Below are positions 26,144-34,631 of a stretch of DNA of 64,000 bases, piece by piece; position 1 is the stretch's first letter; every line of letters starts with the position of its first letter. The notes under the pieces were generated by a model, which saw nothing but the letters and a program-made list of their open reading frames with translations, was not told the origin of the DNA and ran no database searches. The stretch lies in NCBI GenBank assembly GCA_902826455.1, contig CADEEV010000011.1:53020-117019 (forward strand), read 5' to 3'. Source of the stretch: an uncultured Acidobacteriota bacterium (GTDB lineage Bacteria > Acidobacteriota > Vicinamibacteria > Fen-336). The position numbers and the translations under genes were made by a program.

Positions 26144-26286
26144 TGAACGCTCGCGAGATATGGGAATCCATCTCCGTGTACGAGTCGGACGCAGTCCAGG
26201 TTCCCCGGAACTTCGTGTCCAGGGTCCTGGATGCGGCCGGCAGAGCGGATGTTCGGACCGTTAGACGTCGAGGCCCCGCGAAAGGT

Positions 26287-27429
26287 CTACGCGGCCGTGT
26301 CGTGGGCGGCGGCCGGCTCCGCGAGGCGCAGGGGGAACGACAGCGTGACCTCGAAGCCGCCTTGCGGGCGGTTGCGGATCTCGAAGCTGTGGGCCGCGCC
26401 GTAGAGCTGCTGCAGCCGTTCCTGGGTGTTGCCGAGGCCCACTCCCGTGCGCGCCGCGCCCTCGTCGGGGAGGCCGGGGCCGTCGTCGTTCACCGTGAGC
26501 ACGACGCGCTCTTCCTCGCGGCGCGCCGCGATCTCGATGCGCCCGCCCCCCGCGCGCCGGGAGATGCCGTGACGGATGGCGTTCTCCACGAGGGGCTGGA
26601 GGATCAGGTTCGGCACGTAGGCGTCGAGGAGCTCGGGATCCACGAGGCGCGCCACCGACATGCGATCGCGGAAGCGCGTGCGCTCGATCTCGAGGTAGCG
26701 GTCGATGAACTCCATCTCCTGCTTGAGCGTCACCTCCTGGGCCCCGATGCGATCGAGGGACTCGCGCAGCAGCTCGCCGAGCAGGGCCAGCATGCGATCG
26801 GCGGCCCGCAGGTCGGCGTGCATCAGCGCGGAGATGCTGTGGAGGGTGTTGAAGAGGAAGTGGGGATGGAGCTGCATGCGCAGCACCTGGAGCTGGGCCT
26901 GGGCGAGCTGGGTCTCGAGGCGCGAGGCGCGCAGGTCGCGATCCCGGTAGCGGGTGTAGTAGTAGATGCCGTGGCCGACCGCCGCCACCTCCACGTAGAG
27001 CATGAAGCAGTTGACGAGCACGCGCAGCACGATCGTCGTGCTGGTCTGCGCGTAGATCATCGGCTCGTTCAGGAGCACGGCGAGCACGGGCCGGTACGCC
27101 TGCATGGTCACCAGCGAGATCCCGCCGGCCACGAGGGCCATCACCACGTGGAAGGGCACCGCGCGCATCCAGTTGCGGCGGGCCACGGGAAGCAAGCGCA
27201 CGAGGGCGAGGATCGCGGGGGTGAGCAGCCCCCACACCGCGCTGTCCGCATAGTCTCCGATGAACCGCCGCCACGGCACTGCCATGTTGCGATCGCGGTA
27301 GTAGTAGACGGCCTGGATCTCGAAGAGCAGGTCCGTCGCGAGGAACGCGACGGTGCCCCAGGCGGCCGTCTTGACCCAGCCCGTGACGTCCCGTCGGCCG
27401 AGGTCGCGAAGGCTGTGGGGAGAAGACAT
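26287..27429 (-). CDS. LytS/YehU-type sensor histidine kinase
   Basis: A 380-residue membrane kinase. Four or so hydrophobic segments occupy residues 15-170. A short coiled stretch leads to the His_kinase motif LHPHFLFNTLHSISALM, where the first His after Leu is the likely phosphorylation site. The ATPase domain follows (LQPLVENAIRHGISRR, NDDGPGLP, GVGLGNTQERLQQLYG). It pairs with the LytTR regulator directly downstream. The ATG at 27429 is preceded by a TACACT box at 27455-27460 with a leader of about 19 bases. No extracellular sensor domain is visible, so the signal may be membrane-derived. Confidence 0.92.
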   Translation of the reverse strand: MSSPHSLRDLGRRDVTGWVKTAAWGTVAFLATDLLFEIQAVYYYRDRNMAVPWRRFIGDYADSAVWGLLTPAILALVRLLPVARRNWMRAVPFHVVMALVAGGISLVTMQAYRPVLAVLLNEPMIYAQTSTTIVLRVLVNCFMLYVEVAAVGHGIYYYTRYRDRDLRASRLETQLAQAQLQVLRMQLHPHFLFNTLHSISALMHADLRAADRMLALLGELLRESLDRIGAQEVTLKQEMEFIDRYLEIERTRFRDRMSVARLVDPELLDAYVPNLILQPLVENAIRHGISRRAGGGRIEIAARREEERVVLTVNDDGPGLPDEGAARTGVGLGNTQERLQQLYGAAHSFEIRNRPQGGFEVTLSFPLRLAEPAAAHDTAA

Positions 27430-27540
27430 ATAAGGAGGGGCGAACCCGGGCGGAAGTGTATCAGCGCCGGCCCCCGAAGCCGACGCGGCGTGACGAAACG
27501 GTCCCCGCGCGCCGTGAGCCGGCCGCAGCCCGGGACGGGT

Positions 27541-28152
27541 CTACGGCGCGGCCGTGAGGGCCGCGACGGGGGGGCCGCTCACGTGCCGTCGAAGCTCGGG
27601 GTCGGCGAGGGCCTGGGCGAGGGCCTGGAGGCAGGCGCCGTCGAGGTGCCCGTCGTCGCTCGTCAGCAAGCTCCGGTTGACCGAGCGCCCCATGAGCCCG
27701 GCCTCGTCGTGGGGCCGGTCGGGAAGGAATGCGTGGACGACCTCGTGGGCGATCACCCGGCCCATCGCCGTCGCGAGCGGGCGCGCGCCGCGCGCGTCCT
27801 CGGGGCCGAGCCCGAGCAGGAAGCGGACGTTGGGCATCGAGACCCAGATCGGGCTCGGGAACCGGTGATCGCCGATCACCAATCCCAGGACCCGTTCGCG
27901 AGAGGGGTTGCGCAGCTCGCGGGGCAGGAGCACGACCAGCATCTCGTTCGGCCGCGCGTCGAAGCCGGTTCCCGCCGCCACCTCGCGCCAGCGCACGGCG
28001 AGGCCCGCTCCCGACAGCAGGGACTCGACTTCGCCGCGCAGCGTCGCCGCGTCGAAGCGCGCCGCGCCGGAGACGTCGCACAGGACCAACGTCACGGTGG
28101 CCGGCGTCCACTGCGTCATCACGAGGGCCACGGCAGCCAGCAGTGCAGGCAT
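27541..28152 (-). CDS. exported zincin-like protein (HEVVH motif)
   Basis: A 203-residue protein with a signal peptide (about 18 residues, hydrophobic core LLAAVALVM). The central feature is HEVVH followed seven residues later by His-Asp-Glu-Ala-Gly-Leu-Met, which looks like a zinc-binding HExxH with a third His ligand and a Met-turn. The spacing (x7) differs from the x5 of metzincins. I do not recognise a named family; peptidase function is inferred. The ATG at 28152 has a good Shine-Dalgarno (GGAGGA). It is divergent from the HxlR-type regulator. Confidence 0.7.
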   Translation of the reverse strand: MPALLAAVALVMTQWTPATVTLVLCDVSGAARFDAATLRGEVESLLSGAGLAVRWREVAAGTGFDARPNEMLVVLLPRELRNPSRERVLGLVIGDHRFPSPIWVSMPNVRFLLGLGPEDARGARPLATAMGRVIAHEVVHAFLPDRPHDEAGLMGRSVNRSLLTSDDGHLDGACLQALAQALADPELRRHVSGPPVAALTAAP

Positions 28153-28497
28153 CGCTTTCCTCCGCGTGTGAATCGCTGTTCGCAACTCAGACGTGGGGCC
28201 GCCGGCGATGGTTCTCAGAGTTGTCTGTCTAAAATATTGATCTAGAACGAGATATTGGACAGATCTCGCGCTCGTCACGGAACCGGGTCGCATCGACACG
28301 CGGCTCGTACTCCCGATCCCACGCCACCCGCGATGAAAAAAATTGTGAGTCTCGCGCGCGCGTCGGCTCGTGTCTCCACACATTCCTGGACGTCTGCAGG
28401 CTTGGGCACGAAGCTTCCGCGCCTTGTCACTTCCGGCGAGCGCTTCATCCCAAACGCATGGCGGCTCAGCCCGCTCGCGCCTAAATTCTCTTTCGAC
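28153..28497. other. 345-bp intergenic region, lower G+C than flanks
   Basis: Lies between the divergent zincin-like and HxlR-type genes. It holds the large palindrome at 28224-28263, an A/T-rich core, and a TAAATT box at 28482. A reading frame runs through most of it in phase with the HxlR gene, but its amino-acid content does not look coding, so I treat it as non-coding with low certainty. Confidence 0.5.
28224..28263. promoter_or_regulatory. 40-bp palindrome, putative operator
   Basis: An imperfect inverted repeat with 15 of 20 base pairs matching, centred on TCTAGA (28241-28246), with outer arms TCTGTC and GACAGA. A/T-rich, in the gap between divergent genes, beside a transcriptional regulator gene: the usual signs of a dimer-of-dimers operator. 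Confidence 0.6.
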
Positions 28498-28935
28498 GTG
28501 AGGATCGAGTTTCCGAGTTCCGACGCAACCCCTTCGGCGCAGACCGACGGGGATCGCGCGCCTGCCCTGGGCGCGCGTCTCAGGACCCCCGTCGAAATGA
28601 CGGCGGGGTTCCTGCGGGGCCGCTGGACGGCCCCGATCCTGTGGCACCTCTTCTGGGGTGGCAAGAGCTTCTATCAGCTTCTTCGCGAACTGGACGGCAT
28701 CAGCCGACAGGCCCTCGCCCACGAGCTCGAAGACATGGAAGGCATCGGGCTCGTCGCCCGCCGCGTCCATCGAAGCGGCTCGGTCCGGGTCGAGTACGGC
28801 CTGACGGCCCTGGGCGAGAGCCTGCGGCCCGTGCTGGCCGTGATGTACGAGTGGGGGCTCCACGCCCTCAACACGTCGCTCGCGAAGTCGCCGGACGTCG
28901 AGAAGCAGCGCCGGTGCCTGCAGGACGAGCACTGA
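28498..28935 (+). CDS. HxlR-family transcriptional regulator
   Basis: A winged-helix regulator of about 145 residues from the GTG at 28498. The HxlR core is clear: TPVEMTAGFLRGRWTAPILWHLFWGGKSFYQLLREL, then GISRQALAHELEDMEGIGLVARR and VEYGLTALGESLRPVL. Most family members start this core with Cys-Pro and sense oxidants or quinones with that Cys; here it is Thr. The start is uncertain: the frame stays open to 28255, but a TAAATT box 10 bases before the GTG and the family length favour 28498. The TonB-dependent receptor gene follows on the same strand. Confidence 0.8.
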   Translation: MRIEFPSSDATPSAQTDGDRAPALGARLRTPVEMTAGFLRGRWTAPILWHLFWGGKSFYQLLRELDGISRQALAHELEDMEGIGLVARRVHRSGSVRVEYGLTALGESLRPVLAVMYEWGLHALNTSLAKSPDVEKQRRCLQDEH

Positions 28936-28946
28936 TGGGTCGGCTC

Positions 28947-28960
28947 TCGCTCTAGAGAGA
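28947..28960. promoter_or_regulatory. TCTAGA-centred palindrome upstream of receptor gene
   Basis: A 14-bp near-palindrome (6 of 7 pairs) centred on TCTAGA at 28951-28956, the same central hexamer as the 28224-28263 palindrome on the other side of the HxlR-type gene. It could be a second site for that regulator. Confidence 0.35.
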
Positions 28961-29030
28961 CGGCCTGCTCCATCGGACAACCAAACGAAGGGCGGCGTCC
29001 GTCCGCGCCGACCCGCATTGAGGTGCTCTC

Positions 29031-31967
29031 TTGAAGATTCGAGCCTTCCTGGCCCTGGCTCTCGCCTGCGCATTCGCGTTCGCGATGCCGGCGGCCGCAC
29101 AGGGCGTACAGACCGGTCAGCTCGTCGGGATCGTGAAGTCCGGCGACGGCCAGGCCCTCCCGGGCGCGACCGTGACCATCAAGTCGCCCGCGCTCCAGGG
29201 CAGCCGCGAGCAGATCACGGACGCGAGCGGTGAGTACACGTTCAAGAACCTGCCGACCGGCACCTACACCGTGAGCGTGTCGCTCTCCGGCATGTCCACC
29301 GTCGAGCAGAAGCAGGTCGTGTCCCTCGGCGGCATCTCCCGCGTCGACGCATCGCTCAGCGTGAAGAACGTCGAGGAGACGATCGTCGTGACGGCCGAGA
29401 GCTCGTCGGTGCTCACCACGACCCACGTGGGCGCCAACTACGAGGGCGACACGGTGCGCACGCTGCCCACCTCCCGCACCCTGGCCGGCATCGCCGAGCT
29501 CGCTCCCGGCCTGACCAACGACACCCCCAACGCCGACCAGATCAGCGTCGCCGGCGGCTTCGCCTACGACAACGTATTCCTCGTCGACGGTGTCGACGTC
29601 AACGACAACCTCTTCGGCTCGCCCAACAACCTCTTCATCGAGGACGCCATCGAGGAGACCCAGGTTCTGACCTCGGGCATCTCGGCGGAGTTCGGCCGCT
29701 TCTCGGGCGGCGTCGTGAACGCCGTGACGAAGCGCGGCGGCAACGAGTTCTCCGGCAGCTACCGCGCCCAGCTCAACAACCCGAAGTGGACGGCCTTGAA
29801 CCCCTTCGAGAAGGCCAACAACGTCCAGCGCGTCGACGACACCACGTTCGCCCACGAGGTCACCTTCGGCGGGCCGCTCGTGAAGGATCGCCTCTGGTTC
29901 TTCCTGGCAGGCCGCAAGGCGGCGACCACGAACAGCAACGTCTTCCCCGACACGGGCATCCAGACCGACTCCACCCAGGACAACAAGCGCGGCCAGATCA
30001 AGCTGACCGGCACCGTGAGCCCGAACCACACCGTGTCCGCCACGTACCTCAACAACGCGACCGAGCAGACGCAGCCGTCGTTCGGCTTCGCCACGGCCGG
30101 CATCCGCTCGATCGATCCCCACACCGTGGCGACGCGCAAGCTGCCCAACACCCTGCTCGTCGGGACCTACACGGGCATCCTGCGTCCGGACGTGATCGTC
30201 GAGGCGCAGTACTCGGAGAAGAAGTTCGAGTTCAAGGACAACGGCGGCGCCGACACGAACATCGTGACCGGCTCGCCCTTCCTCACCCTCGGCGCCACCA
30301 CCGGCGCGCTCGGCCACTACAACGCGCCGTACTTCGACTCCTCGGACCCCGAGCAGCGCAACAACCGGCAGATCGCCGGCTCGCTGTCGTATTTCCTGTC
30401 GACGGGCAACCTGGGCCGTCACGACCTGAAGGCGGGCTACGAGAACTTCCGCAGCACCCAGACGGGCGGCAACTCCCAGTCCCCGACGAACTACGTCTAC
30501 TACGCGGACTACGCGCAGTCGGCGAGCGGCGCGCCGCTCACCGACGCGAACGGGTTCATCATCCCGGACTTCGTCGGCGGCCAGACCCAGCGCACCCTGT
30601 ACCTGGCCACGCGCAACGCCCGTATCGACATCACGACCCAGTCGTTCTTCCTGAACGACCACATCCAGGCGGGCAGCCACTGGTCCGCGAACCTCGGCGT
30701 GCGTTACGAGCGCGTGCGCAGCGAGGCCACGGGCAACCTCGTGGGCGTCGATACCGACACGATCGTTCCCCGCTTCGCCGTGTCCTACGACCCCAAGGGT
30801 GACGGCCGCTACCGCATCGACGCGACCTACGCCCAGTACGCCGGCAAGTACAACGAGGCCCAGATCGCGGCGAACAGCAACGTCGGCACGCCGAACTACC
30901 TGTACCAGCTCTACGTCGGCCCCGACTGCCAGGGCCGGGGCTGCGCCGCGGCCTTCGACAGCCGCAACTTCGTGAACATCGGCGGCGTCTTCCCCACGGC
31001 CAACGTGCAGTTCGACAAGAACCTGTCCTCGCCCAAGACGTCGGAGTTCAGCGTGTCCGCCAAGGCGGCGATCGGCAACCGCGGCGGCTTCGTCGCCCTG
31101 TCCTACACCAAGCGCAGCCTCAGCAACTTCTTCGAGGACTTCATCGGCGACGACGGCACGACGACGGTCGTCCAGGACGGCGTCAACTACGGCACGTTCG
31201 ACAACGTCGTGTACCGCAACAGCGACATCCCGGAGCGCAACTACCAGGGCCTGTCGCTCCAGACCCAGTATCGCCCGTCGCAGCGTTGGTCGCTGTACGG
31301 CAACTACACGCTCCAGCTCAAGAACGAGGGCAACTTCGAAGGCGAGCAGCGCAACCAGCCGGGCCAGACGTCGCTGTTCGGCAACTACACCGAGCTCTTC
31401 GTCGCGGACCGCAACTTCCCGGTCGGCCGCAACGTCTCCTTCCAGCGCCACAAGGCGCGGGCCTGGACGACGTACGACTTCAACCTGGGCCGCGCCGGCT
31501 CCCTCGACTCGGCGCTCATCTGGCGCTACGACTCGGCCCTGACCTACAGCCTGACCAACGCGGCCGTGCCGTTCTCGGCGATCCAGAACTCGCGCGATCC
31601 CGGCTACGCCGGCCCGCCGACCACCCAGTTGCTGTACTTCGGCGGCAAGGGTACCCAGGACTTCGCGGGTTCCCACAAGTTCGACGTCGCCCTGACCTAC
31701 AGCATCCCGCTGGTCAAGTCGGTGTCGCCCTACCTGAAGTTCACGGTGGTCAACGTCCTCAACAACGACAAGCTCACCAGCTGGAACACCGCCGTGACGC
31801 CGGACAACAACGGCCCGAAGGATTCCAACGGCCTGCCCGTGAACTACATCCAGGGCAGCCGCTTCGGCCAGGCCACGAGCGCGGCCAACTACCCGCTCTC
31901 GTACCTGTCGACCGGCACCGCCGTCCGTTCGCGTGCCTGGGATCTCGCCCTCGGGTTCCGCTTCTAG
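29031..31967 (+). CDS. TonB-dependent outer-membrane receptor (Oar-like)
   Basis: A 978-residue outer-membrane protein. A signal peptide ends near Ala-Ala-Ala-Gln (about residue 23). A carboxypeptidase-regulatory-like beta-sandwich covers about 25-115 (GQLVGIVKSGDGQALPGATV...GEYTFKNLPTGTYTV). The plug domain follows (LPTSRTLAGIAELAPG, DNVFLVDGVDVNDNLFGSPNN), then a long barrel ending in LALGFRF with the terminal Phe typical of barrels. It imports or exports large ligands powered by TonB; the ligand is unknown. The start is a TTG at 29031 with Shine-Dalgarno GAGGTG five bases before it. Two stem-loops follow the gene. Confidence 0.92.
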   Translation: MKIRAFLALALACAFAFAMPAAAQGVQTGQLVGIVKSGDGQALPGATVTIKSPALQGSREQITDASGEYTFKNLPTGTYTVSVSLSGMSTVEQKQVVSLGGISRVDASLSVKNVEETIVVTAESSSVLTTTHVGANYEGDTVRTLPTSRTLAGIAELAPGLTNDTPNADQISVAGGFAYDNVFLVDGVDVNDNLFGSPNNLFIEDAIEETQVLTSGISAEFGRFSGGVVNAVTKRGGNEFSGSYRAQLNNPKWTALNPFEKANNVQRVDDTTFAHEVTFGGPLVKDRLWFFLAGRKAATTNSNVFPDTGIQTDSTQDNKRGQIKLTGTVSPNHTVSATYLNNATEQTQPSFGFATAGIRSIDPHTVATRKLPNTLLVGTYTGILRPDVIVEAQYSEKKFEFKDNGGADTNIVTGSPFLTLGATTGALGHYNAPYFDSSDPEQRNNRQIAGSLSYFLSTGNLGRHDLKAGYENFRSTQTGGNSQSPTNYVYYADYAQSASGAPLTDANGFIIPDFVGGQTQRTLYLATRNARIDITTQSFFLNDHIQAGSHWSANLGVRYERVRSEATGNLVGVDTDTIVPRFAVSYDPKGDGRYRIDATYAQYAGKYNEAQIAANSNVGTPNYLYQLYVGPDCQGRGCAAAFDSRNFVNIGGVFPTANVQFDKNLSSPKTSEFSVSAKAAIGNRGGFVALSYTKRSLSNFFEDFIGDDGTTTVVQDGVNYGTFDNVVYRNSDIPERNYQGLSLQTQYRPSQRWSLYGNYTLQLKNEGNFEGEQRNQPGQTSLFGNYTELFVADRNFPVGRNVSFQRHKARAWTTYDFNLGRAGSLDSALIWRYDSALTYSLTNAAVPFSAIQNSRDPGYAGPPTTQLLYFGGKGTQDFAGSHKFDVALTYSIPLVKSVSPYLKFTVVNVLNNDKLTSWNTAVTPDNNGPKDSNGLPVNYIQGSRFGQATSAANYPLSYLSTGTAVRSRAWDLALGFRF

Positions 31968-32008
31968 CCCGTTCCGTCGCCCGGCCTCCGTCGGCCGGGT
32001 TATCGTGA

Positions 32009-32049
32009 GGGCGTCGGGCCGGGCGTTCCCCGGTCCGGCGCCCGTTTTT
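32009..32049 (+). terminator. intrinsic terminator of TonB-dependent receptor
   Basis: A long GC-rich hairpin (arms 32009-32023 and 32028-32043, a few mismatches) followed by GTTTTT. A second smaller hairpin (exact 7-bp stem, 31980-31986 with 31993-31999) lies directly before it. This is the clearest intrinsic terminator in the window. Confidence 0.8.
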
Positions 32050-32064
32050 CATTCTGGAGGATGC

Positions 32065-34191
32065 GTGGCGTTTCGAGCCGGACCCGCGGCGCTCGTCCTG
32101 GGCCTCGCCGTCGTCGCGTGCCGCGATGCGCCGCGGCCCGCCACGTTCCCCGGCGCGCCCGTCGTGCTCGTCTCGATCGACACGCTGCGCGCGGATCACC
32201 TGCCGGCGTACGGCTACAAGGGCGTCGCGACCCCCGCCCTCGACGCGCTGGCCCGCGACTCGGTCGTGTTCGAGAACGCGTACTCCCCGGTGCCCCTGAC
32301 GCTGCCGGCCCACGCCTCGCTGCTCTCGGGCCAGCTGCCGCCCGTCCACGGCGTCCGCGACAACCTCGGCTACGTCTTCGACGCCGAGGCGCACCCGACC
32401 CTCACGTCGCTCCTGAAGGCCCGCGGCTATGCGACCGGCGCCGCCGTCTCCGCGTACGTGCTGCACCACACGACCGGGCTCGCCGCCGGGTTCGACTTCT
32501 ACGACGACCACGTCGACACCGCGGCCGCCGGGCATGCCGTCGGCCAGGCACAGCGCCCGGGGACCGAGACGGCACGGCGCGCCCTGGCGTGGCTCTCGGG
32601 CGTCGGCGCCCCGCCTCCCTTCCTCTTCCTCCACCTCTACGAGCCGCACTCGCCGTACGACCCGCCCGAGCCCTATCGCGGCCGCTACGCCGCGTCGCCT
32701 TACGACGGAGAGATCGCCGAGGCCGACGCCATCGTCGGCAGCGTCGTCGCGGAGCTCAAGGCGAAGGGCCTGTACGACCGTGCCCTCGTGATCGTGCTCT
32801 CCGACCACGGCGAGGGCCTGAACGACCACGGCGAGGAGTACCACGGCATCCTTCTCTACCGCGAAGCGCTCCACGTGCCGTTGCTGGTGAAGCTGCCGGG
32901 CGCGTCGCGAGCGGGTGAGCGGGTGAGCCGGCCGGTCGGCCTCGTGGACGTGATGCCCACCGTCGCGGCCCTCCTCGGGATCGCGGTACCGCCGGGTCTC
33001 GCCGGCCAGCCCCTCTTCGGCGCGGCGACGCCGGCGGCGCCCGTCGGCGTGTACTCCGAGACCTTCTACCCCCGCATCCACCTGGGCTGGAGCGAGCTGC
33101 GCTCGCTGATCGACGCGCGCTACCACTACATCGAGGGGCCGCGCCCCGAGCTGTTCGACATCGCGAGCGATCCCGGCGAGCGCCGCAACCTGCTCGCGAC
33201 CGACGCCGGTCGCGCGGGTCCCTTGCGCGACGCCCTCGCGCGCCTCGAGGGCGGGTTCGCCGCACCCGGCGCGGTATCGGCCGAGCAGAGCGAGCGTCTC
33301 GCGGCGCTCGGCTACATCGCCGGCAACGCGGCGCCGACGTCGGGGCCGCGGCCCGACCCGCGCGACAAGCTGCCGGTGCTGGCCGACGTGCAGGCCGCGT
33401 TCCGCATGAGCGCCGCCGGCCGCGACGAGGAGGCGATCGCGCTGCTGAAGCGCGTGCTCGCCGGCAGCCCCGGCTTCTTCGATGTGCAGTTCCAGCTCGC
33501 GGAGACGCTGACCAAGCTGGGCCGCTACGAGGAGGCCTACACGGCCTACCGCGCGGCGCTCACGAGCAACCCGGCGCTCGCCGGCCCCACGGGACTGGCG
33601 CTGGCCCGGACGTGCCTGCAGCTCGGCCGCTACGACGAGGCCGCGGCCAACGCCCGCCTCGCCCTCGAGACGCAGCCGGCGCGCGCCCACGAGCTGCTCG
33701 CTCGCGTGGCGCTGGGCCAGGAGCGCCTGGACGAGGCCGAAGCGGAGGCGCTGCGCGTGTCCGGCGAGCTGGCGGCGGAAGGCGGTGCCGCCGTGGTGCG
33801 GGCCGAGATCCGCATCCGGCGCAACGATGCGCCGGGCGCCCTCTCGATCCTCGACGCCATGCGCGGCCGGCTCGCCAAGGGCGACGCCGTGCGCGACCTG
33901 GCGTTCCTGCGGGGCGACGCCCTCGCGCGCCTCGAGCGCTTCGCCGAGGCCCAGGCCGAGTTCGAGGCCGAGATCGCCGCCTTTCCCGACAACCTGGCGC
34001 CCTACGCGCGGCTGGCGATCGTCCTCGCGCTCCAGGGCCGTCCGGCGCGCGACGTGCGCGCCGTGCTCGACCGGATGCTCGAGCGGAATCCGGGACGCGG
34101 GGCCGGCGAGCTGGCCGCGAAGACCCTCGAGTCGATGGGGGATCGGGCGGCGGCCGCGGACTACCGCCGGCGCGGCTCCCGGACGCGATAG
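32065..34191 (+). CDS. sulfatase-fold lipoprotein with C-terminal TPR repeats
   Basis: A 708-residue lipoprotein (lipobox Val-Val-Ala-Cys, Cys19). Residues 30-420 form an alkaline-phosphatase/sulfatase fold: VSIDTLRADHLPAYGY is the first metal site and VIVLSDHGEGLNDHGEEYHG the second. In sulfatases the nucleophile motif is Cys/Ser-x-Pro-x-Arg; here it reads Thr79-Leu-Pro81-Ala-His83, so it cannot be converted to formylglycine and is more like a phosphohydrolase or transferase. About six TPR-like helical pairs fill residues 440-700. The GTG at 32065 has a Shine-Dalgarno (TGGAGGA). The substrate is unknown. Confidence 0.85.
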   Translation: MAFRAGPAALVLGLAVVACRDAPRPATFPGAPVVLVSIDTLRADHLPAYGYKGVATPALDALARDSVVFENAYSPVPLTLPAHASLLSGQLPPVHGVRDNLGYVFDAEAHPTLTSLLKARGYATGAAVSAYVLHHTTGLAAGFDFYDDHVDTAAAGHAVGQAQRPGTETARRALAWLSGVGAPPPFLFLHLYEPHSPYDPPEPYRGRYAASPYDGEIAEADAIVGSVVAELKAKGLYDRALVIVLSDHGEGLNDHGEEYHGILLYREALHVPLLVKLPGASRAGERVSRPVGLVDVMPTVAALLGIAVPPGLAGQPLFGAATPAAPVGVYSETFYPRIHLGWSELRSLIDARYHYIEGPRPELFDIASDPGERRNLLATDAGRAGPLRDALARLEGGFAAPGAVSAEQSERLAALGYIAGNAAPTSGPRPDPRDKLPVLADVQAAFRMSAAGRDEEAIALLKRVLAGSPGFFDVQFQLAETLTKLGRYEEAYTAYRAALTSNPALAGPTGLALARTCLQLGRYDEAAANARLALETQPARAHELLARVALGQERLDEAEAEALRVSGELAAEGGAAVVRAEIRIRRNDAPGALSILDAMRGRLAKGDAVRDLAFLRGDALARLERFAEAQAEFEAEIAAFPDNLAPYARLAIVLALQGRPARDVRAVLDRMLERNPGRGAGELAAKTLESMGDRAAAADYRRRGSRTR

Positions 34192-34194
34192 ACT
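34189..34194 (+). promoter_or_regulatory. -10 box of ACT-domain gene
   Basis: TAGACT, 8 bases before the ATG at 34203; its first three bases are the stop codon of the preceding gene. Confidence 0.45.
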
Positions 34195-34202
34195 TCCCGA
34201 CG

Positions 34203-34631
34203 ATGAACGAGCAGGCGCGGGCGGTCTGGCGGAAGACGAAGCTCCACGTCTGGCCGGACCGCTATGTGCTGGCGAGCCTGCCCCTCGGCGACGTGGAGGA
34301 GGCGGCGTCCCTCGCGACGCACTCGGCCGACGCTTTCGTCGCTCTGGTGGTGGAGCGCGACGAGGTTTCGCTCACGATCCGCGAGGATCTCTGGCGCGAG
34401 GCGAAGCTCCATGCGAGCGCCGTGGCGGGACCGTTCCGCGCGATCACCCTCGACATCGACATCGACCTGAGCGTCTGCGGCTACCTGGCGCCCGCCGCCG
34501 TGCGGCTGGGCGAGGCCGGTGTCTCGATCATCCCGCAGTGCGCGTACCTGAAGGATCACGTGCTGGTCCACGAGCGGGACCTCGAGACGGCCGTGGCCGT
34601 GATCGAGGGACTGATCCGCGAGTCGGCCTAG
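34203..34631 (+). CDS. ACT-domain protein
   Basis: A 142-residue cytoplasmic protein. It appears to contain two ACT-like halves: KLHVWPDRYVLASLPLGDVEE and SLTIREDLWREAKLHASAVAGPFRAITLDIDIDLSVCGYLAPAAVRLGEAGVSIIPQCAYLKDHVLVHERDLETAVAVI. It resembles the stand-alone ACT proteins (aspartate-kinase-like/CASTOR fold) that bind amino acids. The ligand is unknown. Its stop and the bshB1 stop share one CTAG. Confidence 0.75.
   Translation: MNEQARAVWRKTKLHVWPDRYVLASLPLGDVEEAASLATHSADAFVALVVERDEVSLTIREDLWREAKLHASAVAGPFRAITLDIDIDLSVCGYLAPAAVRLGEAGVSIIPQCAYLKDHVLVHERDLETAVAVIEGLIRESA

Noticed and set aside
26144..26286. LytTR operator-like bases (ACCGTTAGA near 26260) and a short palindrome at 26153-26172
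   Set aside because: Only one near-match to the LytTR half-site and no second copy at the expected spacing; too weak to list as a site.
28255..28497. N-terminal extension of the HxlR-type regulator
   Set aside because: The frame is open but composition differs from the rest of the gene and the family does not have such an extension; a close -10 box supports GTG 28498. Not excluded.
17644..34191. A formylglycine-generating enzyme with its sulfatase
   Set aside because: Key cysteines are missing from both proteins, so a maturation pair is unlikely.
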